A DNA stretch of 6,090 nt from an uncultured Flavobacteriales bacterium (GTDB lineage: Bacteria; Bacteroidota; Bacteroidia; Flavobacteriales_D; Sanyastnellaceae), in assembly GCA_937890245.1 (NCBI GenBank), contig CALACF010000493.1, forward strand, positions 1-6,090, written 5' to 3'. The notes beneath the pieces are model-generated. The model was not told the origin of the DNA. It saw only the letters and a list, made by a program, of their open reading frames with translations, and ran no database searches. Shown piece by piece: positions 1 through 6,090 of the stretch. Both the position numbers and the translations under genes were made by a program. Numbering within the stretch: the stretch's first letter is position 1; each line of letters opens with the position of its first letter.

Positions 1-864
1 GATGACGCTCGGGGGGGCGACGGGGGCTCCGGCCGCGCCGGTGTTCGCCGCTCTCGCCGATCGCGCGGCGGAGGCCGGCAGGCTCGACCGGGAGCGTCGA
101 TCGCTGACCGCCCAGGCACGGCTGTCGGCGGTCATCGTGGACAATACCATCGTGCCGTGGCCGTGGTGCGCGTACTGCCAACCGCCAGAAGCTCCGGCCA
201 CCACGTCCAAGGCCGGCTCAATGCGTCCGGCATCAAAGCCCGCGTCAAAGGGCGCGAGCTCGTCCGTATTGTCGTATCCGGCGTCGAGCACGGCGATCCG
301 CTTGCCAGCGCCCAAGTAGCCCAGGCCGTGAAGAAAATGCAGGTTGATCATCTCGATTTGACCCCTGGACGCTCCGTAAACCGGGGCCGATCCGCTCGAG
401 TTTTCGTCCCCCAATCCTACAAAAGCCCGACCTTCTTCCGGCATCTTCTCACCTGCGATCACAGCTTCGCGTCGCACTTCGGCCACCACCGTCAAATCGC
501 CGATCACCCCGAGCAAAGAGTCCGTCGACGCGCTGTCGCTCAACCAAAACACACCACCGTTGAACCACCGGCTCACGTGCACCAGCGAGATACTGGGGTC
601 GACCGCCAGGACCTCGTCCAAGTGAAAAGCCGCCACCGGTAAGTCCAGACTGTCCACTGCGATTCCAGCCCTACTGCGTCGATCCAATGCCCGGTCGCTT
701 AAAAACGCCGTCGGCGCGTCCAAACTAAATCCACTGCCCACCTTGTCCTCAAAGCCAACCCAAAACCGGCCGGGCGCCACCTGCGCCTGCAACGCACCAA
801 ATGCATTGGACCCCGAAACTGCGCAGATCACAAGCGCGAACACAAACACCTCCTTTCGCATCAT
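1..864 (-). CDS. S8 family (subtilisin-like) serine peptidase, secreted, 5' part only
   Basis: This is a secreted serine endopeptidase of the subtilase family; the 288 codons to the window edge contain no stop. Residues 1-28 form a Sec signal peptide (MMRKEVFVFALVICAV, then a small-residue region ending ALQAQ). Residues 34-75 (FWVGFEDK, then FLSDRALDRRSRAGIAVDSLDLPV) match the N-terminal region of Bacteroidota S8 peptidases. IAVLDAGYDN places the catalytic Asp at residue 194, and HHGHGTMVLSTM places the catalytic His at 236. The catalytic Ser, the rest of the domain and any C-terminal sorting domain are missing. From about residue 245 (near position 130) the family pattern stops and an Arg/Ala/Ser-rich sequence follows; I consider that part foreign, so the authentic gene is probably 125/140-864. 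The ATG at 864 overlaps the stop of the upstream MORN-repeat gene as ATGA, which favours this start over the next ATG at 861 and suggests coupled translation. Confidence 0.85.
   Translation of the reverse strand, partial: MMRKEVFVFALVICAVSGSNAFGALQAQVAPGRFWVGFEDKVGSGFSLDAPTAFLSDRALDRRSRAGIAVDSLDLPVAAFHLDEVLAVDPSISLVHVSRWFNGGVFWLSDSASTDSLLGVIGDLTVVAEVRREAVIAGEKMPEEGRAFVGLGDENSSGSAPVYGASRGQIEMINLHFLHGLGYLGAGKRIAVLDAGYDNTDELAPFDAGFDAGRIEPALDVVAGASGGWQYAHHGHGTMVLSTMTADSRAWAVSDRRSRSSLPASAARSARAANTGAAGAPVAPPSVI
2..139 (+). other. Probable foreign fragment: TadB/T2SS F-domain-like coding piece, likely chimeric contig end
   Basis: Read on the + strand from position 2, these bases encode an alanine- and arginine-rich stretch with the segments FAALADRAAEAGRLDRERR and SLTAQARLSAVIV. 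This resembles the helical region before the membrane segment in TadB / type II secretion F-family proteins of high-GC bacteria, where a 'reALsAqaRLSA' pattern is common. By hand count the first 120 bases are about 79% GC, well above the genes that follow. The + frame stays open to 319, but after about 140 it has no family character and runs antisense to a well-supported peptidase gene. The fragment lacks both ends. I infer DNA from another organism joined by assembly error; real recombination is less likely. The F-domain assignment rests on pattern memory of a short segment and is only moderate; the foreign origin is firmer. Confidence 0.5.
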
Positions 865-1976
865 TCCTCAATCAATGTTCCCATATCCCAGCGCTCAATG
901 CGATCGATCATTCCGTCCTCCCTGTAATGGTTCCAGTTCCCGTGCTTGAAGCCGCGCTGGTATTGGCCTTTTTCCGCCATTTTCTGGCCTTCGAGAAAGC
1001 GCTTCATGTCTCCACCCGCGCCGCCAAACTCGCCCCCGCCAACTTCAGCTGCCCCCGCGCTCCACTCGCCATTGTCATACCAACGTACGAATTCACCGTG
1101 CAACAAGCCGGCCTCGTAATGCTCACTTTTTGAGGGGCGATCGCTGGGGTACGTGGACTGGAACAGTCCGTTTTCCGGCACTTCTCGGTCGATCCTGCCG
1201 CGCTCATAAAACACGGTTGAATGCACGCGGCCATCGTCGAGAAACAGCTTCCATGCTCCGGCCTCGAGCCCGCCACGAAAATGCCCCTGCGTCATGACTT
1301 TTCCGCTCGCGTGGTAGAGAATAAAACCGCCCTCTGGCACGCCAGAAGCCCAATTTTGCTCAGATTCTTTGCGGCCACTCGCTGCATTTCGCGTCCAATT
1401 TCCGTCCCGTTTCCCCTCCTTATACAGGCCAATCTCCAGCGCTGTTCCGTCAGCAAAAAAGGTCTTAAACGCGCCGTGAAGCTCGCCCTGGGCAAAGTTC
1501 TCTAGGCGGCGAACGCGGCCACTCGTGTCATAAGAGCGCCACAGGCCGTGCTTCTCTTGGGCCGGCTTTCCGTTGCCGCCCATCCACATGCTGTAGTCCC
1601 CGCGCCCTGCCAGGCTGCCGTCCTTTCGGTAACTCACCACCTCCGAAGTCCAGTGGCCATCAACGTCCGCCTCGCCGTGGACGACTTCGCTGTGCACGCC
1701 GCCGCCTTCGTGGAAGAAGGTGAAGTGGCCGATGGGCCGTCCGGCGTCGAAACTGCCGGAGTAGTAAATGCTGCCGTCTTCGTAAACGCGAAGCCAGCGC
1801 CCGTCTTTTCGACCCGCGCCGTCCAAAAGGTTGAAGTCAGTTCCGGGTGTTCCGGAGGGAACGGTCAGCTCGCTTGAGGGCGTTGCAGGTTGGCATAAAG
1901 AGGAGGCAGGTGTTGAGAGCAAGGCAGATAGCGCGAATGCGAAAATCCAGGGGGCTCGGATGGGTGCTGCGGACAT
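861..1976 (-). CDS. Secreted MORN-repeat / YwqK-like protein
   Basis: This 371-residue exported protein consists mainly of MORN_2/YwqK-type repeats. The start at 1976 gives a good signal peptide (MSAAPIRAPWIFAFALSALL, then STPASS before a Cys-Gln). A GTG at 2003 would add nine residues ahead of it and seems less likely. From about residue 58 to the end there are eight or nine repeats of roughly 23-40 residues with the pattern G-x-W/F-x-x-Y/F-x-x-D/S-G-x, for example DGRWLRVYEDGS, KHGLWRSYDTSG, LHGAFKTFFADG, LHGEFVRWYDNG and KHGNWNHYREDG. A glycine-rich insert (GGGEFGGAGG, about residues 313-322) interrupts the last repeats. Such proteins are often named 'toxin-antitoxin system YwqK family antitoxin', but no toxin lies next to this one and the export signal argues against that role. 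The Cys after the signal lacks a good lipobox, so a lipoprotein is possible but unproven. No T9SS sorting domain is seen. The gene is coupled to the downstream S8 peptidase by a 4-base overlap. Confidence 0.85.
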   Translation of the reverse strand: MSAAPIRAPWIFAFALSALLSTPASSLCQPATPSSELTVPSGTPGTDFNLLDGAGRKDGRWLRVYEDGSIYYSGSFDAGRPIGHFTFFHEGGGVHSEVVHGEADVDGHWTSEVVSYRKDGSLAGRGDYSMWMGGNGKPAQEKHGLWRSYDTSGRVRRLENFAQGELHGAFKTFFADGTALEIGLYKEGKRDGNWTRNAASGRKESEQNWASGVPEGGFILYHASGKVMTQGHFRGGLEAGAWKLFLDDGRVHSTVFYERGRIDREVPENGLFQSTYPSDRPSKSEHYEAGLLHGEFVRWYDNGEWSAGAAEVGGGEFGGAGGDMKRFLEGQKMAEKGQYQRGFKHGNWNHYREDGMIDRIERWDMGTLIEE

Positions 1977-2062
1977 GGATGCAAATTGGCGAACGCAGGT
2001 CACATATGCCCACGAAATGCGCCGTAGTTTTGCACTCCGTTAAAACACGAAAAACGATCCCC
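1977..2062. promoter_or_regulatory. Divergent intergenic region between MORN-repeat gene and mdh
   Basis: These 86 bases separate two divergent start codons and should carry promoters for both directions. The mdh-facing side contains an exact Bacteroidota -7 match (listed separately) and an A-rich leader (TTAAAACACGAAAAAC) just before the ATG, which is usual where Shine-Dalgarno sites are not used. For the MORN-repeat direction I find only a weak match on the minus strand (CCAATTTG, two mismatches to TAnnTTTG), too close to the start to be convincing. No operator palindrome or riboswitch is apparent. Confidence 0.55.
2025..2032 (+). promoter_or_regulatory. Candidate -7 promoter element of mdh (TAGTTTTG)
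   Basis: TAGTTTTG is an exact match to the Bacteroidota sigma-A -7 consensus TAnnTTTG. It lies 30 bases before the mdh ATG, which would give a leader of roughly 20-25 bases. The partner -33 TTG is not found at the usual spacing; the nearest upstream TTG (1986-1988) is too far away. The site is therefore plausible from motif and position but unproven. Confidence 0.45.
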
Positions 2063-3007
2063 ATGATCAACCGCACCAAAGTCACCGTCGTAGGTGCTGG
2101 CAATGTTGGCGCTACCTGCGCAGACGTTTTGGCCACCCGCGAAATTTGCAACGAAGTCGTATTGCTCGACATCAAGGAAGGGTTTGCCGAGGGCAAGGCC
2201 TTGGATATTTGGGAGACCGCTCCTGTGAACCAGTACGACACGCGCACCGTCGGTTCTACGAACGACTACACGAAAACCGCGGGTTCGGACGTGGTGGTGA
2301 TTACCAGTGGATTGCCCCGCAAACCAGGCATGTCCCGCGACGATTTGATTGCGATCAACGCCGGCATCGTCAAGACCGTGACCGAGCAGATCATGCCGCA
2401 CAGCCCTGAGGCCATTTTGGTAATCGTATCGAATCCACTCGACGTGATGACGTATCAGGCCTTCCGCACTGCTGGCATCGAGAGCCACCGCGTGATGGGC
2501 ATGGCCGGTGTTTTGGACACGGCCCGCTACCGCGCGTTCTTGGCCGAAGCTTTGAATGTGAGCCCGAAGGACATCCAAGCGGTGTTGATGGGTGGACACG
2601 GCGACACGATGGTGCCGCTTCCACGTTACACGACCGTTGCGGGCATCCCTGTAACTGAACTGATTGACAGCGATACATTGGACGCGATTGTTGCGCGCAC
2701 CAAGAAGGGCGGCGGCGAGATCGTCAAGCTTCTCGGAACGTCTGCATGGTATGCCCCGGGTGCTGCTGCAGCCCAAATGGTCGAGGCCATCGTCAAGGAC
2801 CAGAAGCGCATCTTCCCGGTTTGTGCTTTGCTTACAGGCCAATACGGACAGAAAGACCTTTTCCTCGGTGTCCCCGCTAAGTTGGGCGCCAAGGGCATCG
2901 AGCAGATCATCGAGCTCGACTTGAACGAGGCCGAGATGGCATTGCTCACTGCATCTGCTGATGCAGTGCGCGAAGTAGCCGCTTCGCTCGATAAGATGAA
3001 GGCCTAA
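2063..3007 (+). CDS. mdh: Malate dehydrogenase, LDH-like type
   Basis: This 314-residue cytoplasmic enzyme interconverts malate and oxaloacetate with NAD in the TCA cycle. Family hallmarks are complete: the Rossmann motif GAGNVG (residues 11-16); Asp36 ending the second strand (VVLLD), which favours NAD over NADP; the active-site loop SGLPRKPGMSRDD with Arg86, the residue that selects malate/oxaloacetate over lactate/pyruvate, and Arg92; Asn124 in VSNPLD; Asp152 and Arg155 in MAGVLDTARYR; and the catalytic His179 in GGHGDTMVP. The length is normal for the bacterial LDH-like group and the sequence is close to Bacteroidota forms. The ATG at 2063 puts the Rossmann fold right after a short start (MINRTKVTVVGAG). 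The frame is open further upstream, but that part is not conserved and overlaps the divergent gene. The gene appears monocistronic, with a divergent neighbour upstream and a convergent one four bases downstream. Confidence 0.97.
   Translation: MINRTKVTVVGAGNVGATCADVLATREICNEVVLLDIKEGFAEGKALDIWETAPVNQYDTRTVGSTNDYTKTAGSDVVVITSGLPRKPGMSRDDLIAINAGIVKTVTEQIMPHSPEAILVIVSNPLDVMTYQAFRTAGIESHRVMGMAGVLDTARYRAFLAEALNVSPKDIQAVLMGGHGDTMVPLPRYTTVAGIPVTELIDSDTLDAIVARTKKGGGEIVKLLGTSAWYAPGAAAAQMVEAIVKDQKRIFPVCALLTGQYGQKDLFLGVPAKLGAKGIEQIIELDLNEAEMALLTASADAVREVAASLDKMKA
2947..2968. repeat. Perfect 9-bp inverted repeat near the end of mdh
   Basis: CACTGCATC (2947-2955) and GATGCAGTG (2960-2968) are perfect reverse complements around the loop TGCT. 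The repeat lies inside the mdh coding sequence (around ALLTASADAVRE), about 37 bases before the stop. No T-tract follows on either strand, so it is not a standard intrinsic terminator. It could form a 3'-end hairpin in mdh mRNA, or in antisense read-through from the convergent gene; a chance palindrome is also possible. Confidence 0.5.
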
Positions 3008-3011
3008 AAGT

Positions 3012-5396
3012 CTAGTGGATCCAGATTCGCAAGGTCTGCGCGCCCACTTGAAGGGCGTACAATCCGGGCGATAAGTTGGGTACGATCAATTGCAACGCCG
3101 CAGTGCCCGTTTGTTCGGGGGCTGCGGCGTTCGCGTTTTGCGTTGCGGCGTTCGCGTTTTGCGTTGCGGCGTTCGCACGCACGACCCGGCCGGCGATATC
3201 GACCCAGCGAATGCGCTGAAAATCGGCGGGTGCTGGTCTTGCGTTGGAAGACCAGCGCAAGGTGAGTTGGGCGCCGGCCCGTACAGGATTGGGGGCAGGA
3301 ATCCAGCCCCCAAAGTTGTCTTGCCCGTCTGGCGGCCAGGCCAATTCAGCCAGCCCCGTCGAAAAGTCTCCGCCGCGCCACAGCACCAGGCCACCCGCGC
3401 GAAAACCGACGAGCAGATCGTGCACGCCATCGTTGTCGAGGTCGGCCACCGCTGGCGCAGCGAATCCACCTTCGCGCAAAGCACCCCAGTCATCGTGGGA
3501 TTCGGGCCAAGCGGTTTCGGGGTCTGCAGCACCGAATTCAAGGACATCCGGCATTTCGAAGCGCTGTATGCGGCCGAGCTCATTGCCGAGCAGCAGCCAG
3601 CGCGCCGTGTCCGTTTGATGCCAGCAAATGGTGGCGAAGCCATTGATGCCCAAGACGTTGTCTGCGTGTACATCTCCGAGCGCATCTGTCAGCAAAGTAA
3701 AGTTGTAGGCCACAGGACTGCCGGTGTTTTCATATGCGTTGAGGTTGCCATTCTTCTCGCCCACGACCAAATCGAGGTCACCGTCCCCATCGAGGTCGAT
3801 GAGGGAAGGCGATGCGAATTGGCCCACATCCATACTGACGCCATCGCTGTCTTCAATGGGCGCCTCAACGAGTTGGTATGCAGCGGGGAATCCGGGGAGG
3901 GCCGTGTTGTCAAAGAGGTAGACTTTGCCGAGTTCGTCGCCGATCAGCAGGTCATCGTCGCCATCGCCGTCGAGGTCGCCGAAGCAGGGGATGGCACTTT
4001 CGATGCCGAAGGTGCTCAAGTCGAGCCAATTGGTGTCAATCCTGAGAAAAGCAGGCGCCTCGGCAGATCCCACATTTTCAAATCGGTGGAGGGAGGCGGG
4101 CGTGTTGCCTGGGCCGTAATAGCGCTCCTTGTTTGCCACGACGATGTCGAGCAGCCCGTCGGCGTTGAAATCGGTGAAAGCGGGGTAGGCCCCGCGGCCG
4201 ACATCGATCATGCTGTGATGCAGGAAATCTTTGCGCACCAAAGCCCAATCCGGAGACGCGTCACTGCCCTCGTTGCGGAACCAGCTTGCGCCATTGACGC
4301 CGTCAACTTCAAATTCAGCGTTGGGACAGACCAAGATGTCGCGGTCCCCGTCGTGGTCCACGTCCAGTGGAAAGGCGGCCGGGAAGCGTTGCACGTCAAC
4401 GGTGGGGGCGTCGCTGAGGTCGGCCGGAAAGGCTGCGGATTGACTTGCGGTGCTGTCCTGGCCGTCGACGGCTTCAAGCATATAGGCTGCGATGAGGCTG
4501 TTGTATGACACGTCGCCTAGCAATAGATCGAGGTGGCCGTCACCGTCGAGATCAGTTGCAGCCGTGGTGCCGCCGGCGTGCAATGCACGGGGGTTCGCGA
4601 CATTGAAACTGCATTCGTGTTCGTCGCCGATGAAGAGCTGGTTCGTTTCGCTCGCCTCGTTGAGCATGCCGTAGCAGCGGTTGATGACGTCCCAAACGAG
4701 GGTGTCGCCGCAGCCCGATGTGCCCACTTCGGCACCGCGGCCCGCATAGCAATAGAGCGTTGATGAAGTTTCGGTCCATGTGATGAGGTCGAGGTCACCG
4801 TCCCCGTCGTAGTCTACGATGGCCGGAATGTCGGTCGATAGACAGACCATGGGCAGGGTACCGAAATCCCAGTTGGCACGCTCGTTGAGGGCGGGCTCGG
4901 AGAAGCTCGGCTGGACGCCTGCGCCCCATTCACTGCCGGTGTCGTACCAAAGTTGGACGCCGCTTTGGAAGTTGGTGAAAAGGTCGGCGCGGCCGTCGCA
5001 GTTTGCATCTGCGAGCAGGGCCCAGTTGCGCAGTGAGGCGGGGAATGATGCGCGAAGGGCTGGGGCATAGCGGTAGACGGGGGCGCCATCGTTGTCTGTC
5101 GCGTCGGGGTCCGCCAAGAATGGAAGTGCGCGGTCGCCGCCACGATCGAACACAAACAGGTCGTTCACCCCGTCAAAATTCAAGTCGGCAGAAGAAAACT
5201 GGGGTGCTGTGAGTCCGCCCGTCCAGGGATTGGCCAAGGCAACCGGAAGGCCAACGGAGTCGGCCGGCGCAATGGCCACGGCCACCGTATCCCAACGCGC
5301 AAATGCAAATGCCTCTTGTGCCGACGCGTTTGAAACGACAAAACCGAGCAAGAAAATCGACAACAGCCAAGCGATACGCTTCATGTCAGTCTTCAT
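3012..5396 (-). CDS. Secreted FG-GAP/VCBS-repeat beta-propeller protein with T9SS sorting domain
   Basis: This 794-residue extracellular protein has a Sec signal peptide (MKRIAWLLSIFLLGFVVSNA, then SAQ). Nine FG-GAP/VCBS calcium-loop motifs (DxDxDGxxD type) start near residues 71, 130, 195, 282, 345, 409, 474, 534 and 652, each followed by a D/ILLVG-like strand. Spacing is about 59-65 residues except 87 after the third and 118 after the eighth; the 118 gap probably hides a degenerate tenth repeat. The C-terminus (about 699-794) fits a T9SS type A sorting domain: PAPNPVRAG, then IRWVDIAGRVV, then LSPGLYALQV. It should be exported by Sec, carried across the outer membrane by T9SS, and attached or released. 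Such propellers usually bind ligands or calcium; no catalytic domain is visible. The start at 5396 overlaps the upstream FAS1 gene by 11 bases. The ATG at 5384, one base past that gene's stop, gives a tidier signal peptide and is a real alternative. The 3' end faces mdh with a 4-base gap. Confidence 0.93.
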   Translation of the reverse strand: MKTDMKRIAWLLSIFLLGFVVSNASAQEAFAFARWDTVAVAIAPADSVGLPVALANPWTGGLTAPQFSSADLNFDGVNDLFVFDRGGDRALPFLADPDATDNDGAPVYRYAPALRASFPASLRNWALLADANCDGRADLFTNFQSGVQLWYDTGSEWGAGVQPSFSEPALNERANWDFGTLPMVCLSTDIPAIVDYDGDGDLDLITWTETSSTLYCYAGRGAEVGTSGCGDTLVWDVINRCYGMLNEASETNQLFIGDEHECSFNVANPRALHAGGTTAATDLDGDGHLDLLLGDVSYNSLIAAYMLEAVDGQDSTASQSAAFPADLSDAPTVDVQRFPAAFPLDVDHDGDRDILVCPNAEFEVDGVNGASWFRNEGSDASPDWALVRKDFLHHSMIDVGRGAYPAFTDFNADGLLDIVVANKERYYGPGNTPASLHRFENVGSAEAPAFLRIDTNWLDLSTFGIESAIPCFGDLDGDGDDDLLIGDELGKVYLFDNTALPGFPAAYQLVEAPIEDSDGVSMDVGQFASPSLIDLDGDGDLDLVVGEKNGNLNAYENTGSPVAYNFTLLTDALGDVHADNVLGINGFATICWHQTDTARWLLLGNELGRIQRFEMPDVLEFGAADPETAWPESHDDWGALREGGFAAPAVADLDNDGVHDLLVGFRAGGLVLWRGGDFSTGLAELAWPPDGQDNFGGWIPAPNPVRAGAQLTLRWSSNARPAPADFQRIRWVDIAGRVVRANAATQNANAATQNANAAAPEQTGTAALQLIVPNLSPGLYALQVGAQTLRIWIH
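3123..3176. repeat. In-frame 21-bp tandem repeat, about 2.5 copies
   Basis: A 21-bp unit occurs identically at 3124-3144 and 3145-3165, followed by an 11-base partial copy to 3176. On the minus strand it encodes ANAATQN repeated (residues about 741-758 of the FG-GAP protein), inside the T9SS sorting domain between the GRVVRA strand and the TAALQLIVPNLSPG strand. The unit is seven codons, so gain or loss of copies by slippage keeps the frame. The peptide probably forms a flexible loop. Confidence 0.9.
3230..3258. repeat. Inverted repeat within the 3' part of the FG-GAP gene
   Basis: GCTGGTCTT (3232-3240) and AAGACCAGC (3248-3256) are perfect reverse complements around a 7-base loop. A G-T wobble and one further pair extend the stem to 3230 and 3258. 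It lies in the sorting-domain coding region (around LRWSSNARPA), about 225 bases beyond the mdh stop. No T-tract follows on either strand. It may be chance or an RNA hairpin. Confidence 0.45.
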
Positions 5397-6090
5397 TTGC
5401 CACGACGATTGAGTGTTTGATGGGGCCGATCAAGGTCGTCAATGGGACGACCAATCCGGCGTCAGTTGCAACTTGGCGGCTGGCCAAATGCCCATCGCCC
5501 AGGAACAAGTCGCCCTCCTTATCTACGATGTCGACCGCATTTCCCGCAAGATCCGTTTGCCGCCCTTCGAGCAATTTTCCCGTGGCCGGCCCTTCGAGGA
5601 TGTACTGCTCGACAAAGGCGTTGAGATCCGATTTTCTATCAGGCTTGAGCAATGCCTTCCACGCCTTGTCTTTGTCGAATGCGGCGTTCTCAGGGGCCAG
5701 AACGATGTAGCCGCCGGTGTGAATTTTGCGCGCGTAATCCGAGCCGCTAACCAGCTTGGCAAAGCGGAGCATTTCGGGGCTGGTTGCGATGTAGCGCCAG
5801 GGGCTGACCGTGCTGTACGGCCCTTTGATCTCATCCGCCGTGTACCCTCTTCGCGCCCCCGCAGCGTGCGTCGTTTCGCCTTGTTCTAAAGAATTTGTAG
5901 ACGTTCTTAAGCCCAATTTATCTTCGTTCGTTCGATCGTTCCTTGCCGAATTGGGACCTGTTGAATCGCCTTGCGACGCTTCAACTTCCGTCTGTTCCGT
6001 CGGGGCGTCGATGTTGTTGTCATGTGCTGTCTGCTCTCCACAGGAGCTCGCAAACGAAGTAAAGACAAAGGCTACAAGGAGAGAGCCTAG
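5386..6090 (-). CDS. Fasciclin (FAS1) domain lipoprotein, N-terminus cut by window edge
   Basis: The open frame reaches the right edge, giving 234 residues without the start codon. The visible N-terminus is a lipoprotein-like signal (LLVAFVFTSFASSC, Cys at visible residue 17); only the Met and a few residues are probably missing. An internal TTG at 5916 keeps the frame open but would remove the signal and is not the true start. A polar, low-complexity linker of about 65 residues follows. Residues about 100-225 form a single FAS1 domain: SPEMLRFAKLV helix, then GGYIVLAPENAAF (the conserved TVFAPtNaAF block), YILEGPATGKLLEG, and the closing VVPLTTLIGP strand. FAS1 domains mediate adhesion or ligand binding, and small bacterial ones are often surface lipoproteins. 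The residue before SSC in the lipobox is Ala rather than Leu, so lipidation is likely but not certain. The stop overlaps the start of the downstream FG-GAP gene, which suggests the two envelope proteins are made together. Confidence 0.85.
   Translation of the reverse strand, partial: LGSLLVAFVFTSFASSCGEQTAHDNNIDAPTEQTEVEASQGDSTGPNSARNDRTNEDKLGLRTSTNSLEQGETTHAAGARRGYTADEIKGPYSTVSPWRYIATSPEMLRFAKLVSGSDYARKIHTGGYIVLAPENAAFDKDKAWKALLKPDRKSDLNAFVEQYILEGPATGKLLEGRQTDLAGNAVDIVDKEGDLFLGDGHLASRQVATDAGLVVPLTTLIGPIKHSIVVANED

Noticed and set aside
861..1976. Toxin-antitoxin module based on the YwqK 'antitoxin' family name
   Set aside because: No toxin-like gene is adjacent, and the protein carries an export signal; the family name is a poor guide to function.
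1847..2062. Upstream in-frame extension of mdh
   Set aside because: It would add 72 unconserved residues ahead of the Rossmann motif, overlap the divergent MORN-repeat gene and pass through the candidate promoter.
2000..2842. Long minus-strand open frame (280 codons) antisense to mdh
   Set aside because: The + strand encodes a complete, strongly conserved malate dehydrogenase; the antisense product is rich in His/Arg/Val with no recognisable domain.
2947..2968. Intrinsic terminator of mdh
   Set aside because: The stem is good but lies inside the coding sequence and no run of T follows on either strand.
3123..3176. CRISPR-like repeat
   Set aside because: Copies are directly adjacent without spacers and lie in frame inside a coding sequence; it is a simple tandem repeat.
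3090..4508. Long + strand open frame (472 codons) antisense to the FG-GAP gene
   Set aside because: It is a shadow: repeated Asp/Gly codons of the calcium loops read on the other strand give a valine-rich frame with no family resemblance, signal or promoter, while the minus frame is clearly a real gene.

Overview
The window looks like a piece of a Bacteroidota genome of moderately high GC. Three things point there. The malate dehydrogenase is of the LDH-like type typical of that phylum. The FG-GAP protein ends in what looks like a type IX secretion (T9SS) type A sorting domain. The subtilase has the N-terminal region seen in Bacteroidota secreted S8 peptidases. One exact match to the Bacteroidota -7 promoter element (TAnnTTTG) lies upstream of mdh, and no start shows a convincing Shine-Dalgarno site, both of which fit. 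The genus cannot be told from the sequence.

Layout from left to right. About the first 125-140 bases appear not to belong with the rest: they are near 79% GC and read on the + strand as a fragment resembling a TadB / type II secretion F-domain protein. The minus-strand S8 peptidase frame loses its family character at the same point. I read this as a chimeric join at a contig end. Next, on the minus strand, are the 5' part of the S8 peptidase gene (to 864) and, just upstream of it, a secreted MORN/YwqK-like repeat protein gene (861-1976). The two overlap by the four bases ATGA. A short divergent intergenic region (1977-2062) holds the likely mdh promoter. mdh (2063-3007) is on the + strand. 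Four bases beyond its stop is the 3' end of a convergent minus-strand gene for a 794-residue FG-GAP/VCBS protein (3012-5396). Its upstream neighbour, which overlaps it by 11 bases, is a fasciclin (FAS1) domain lipoprotein gene (5386-6090) that runs off the right edge a few codons short of its start.

Functionally, one central-carbon gene (mdh, TCA cycle, cytoplasm) sits between two minus-strand pairs of exported proteins: FAS1 lipoprotein plus FG-GAP T9SS cargo, and MORN-repeat protein plus subtilase. Both pairs are tightly overlapping and probably co-translated. All four exported products should act in the envelope or outside the cell; no substrate can be assigned. I see no RNA gene, CRISPR array, insertion sequence, phage gene or defence system, and no evidence of an undescribed system. 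The points most worth attention are the probable chimeric left end, the in-frame 21-bp tandem repeat inside the sorting domain, the degenerate propeller repeat, and the very tight convergent junction with nearby perfect inverted repeats.
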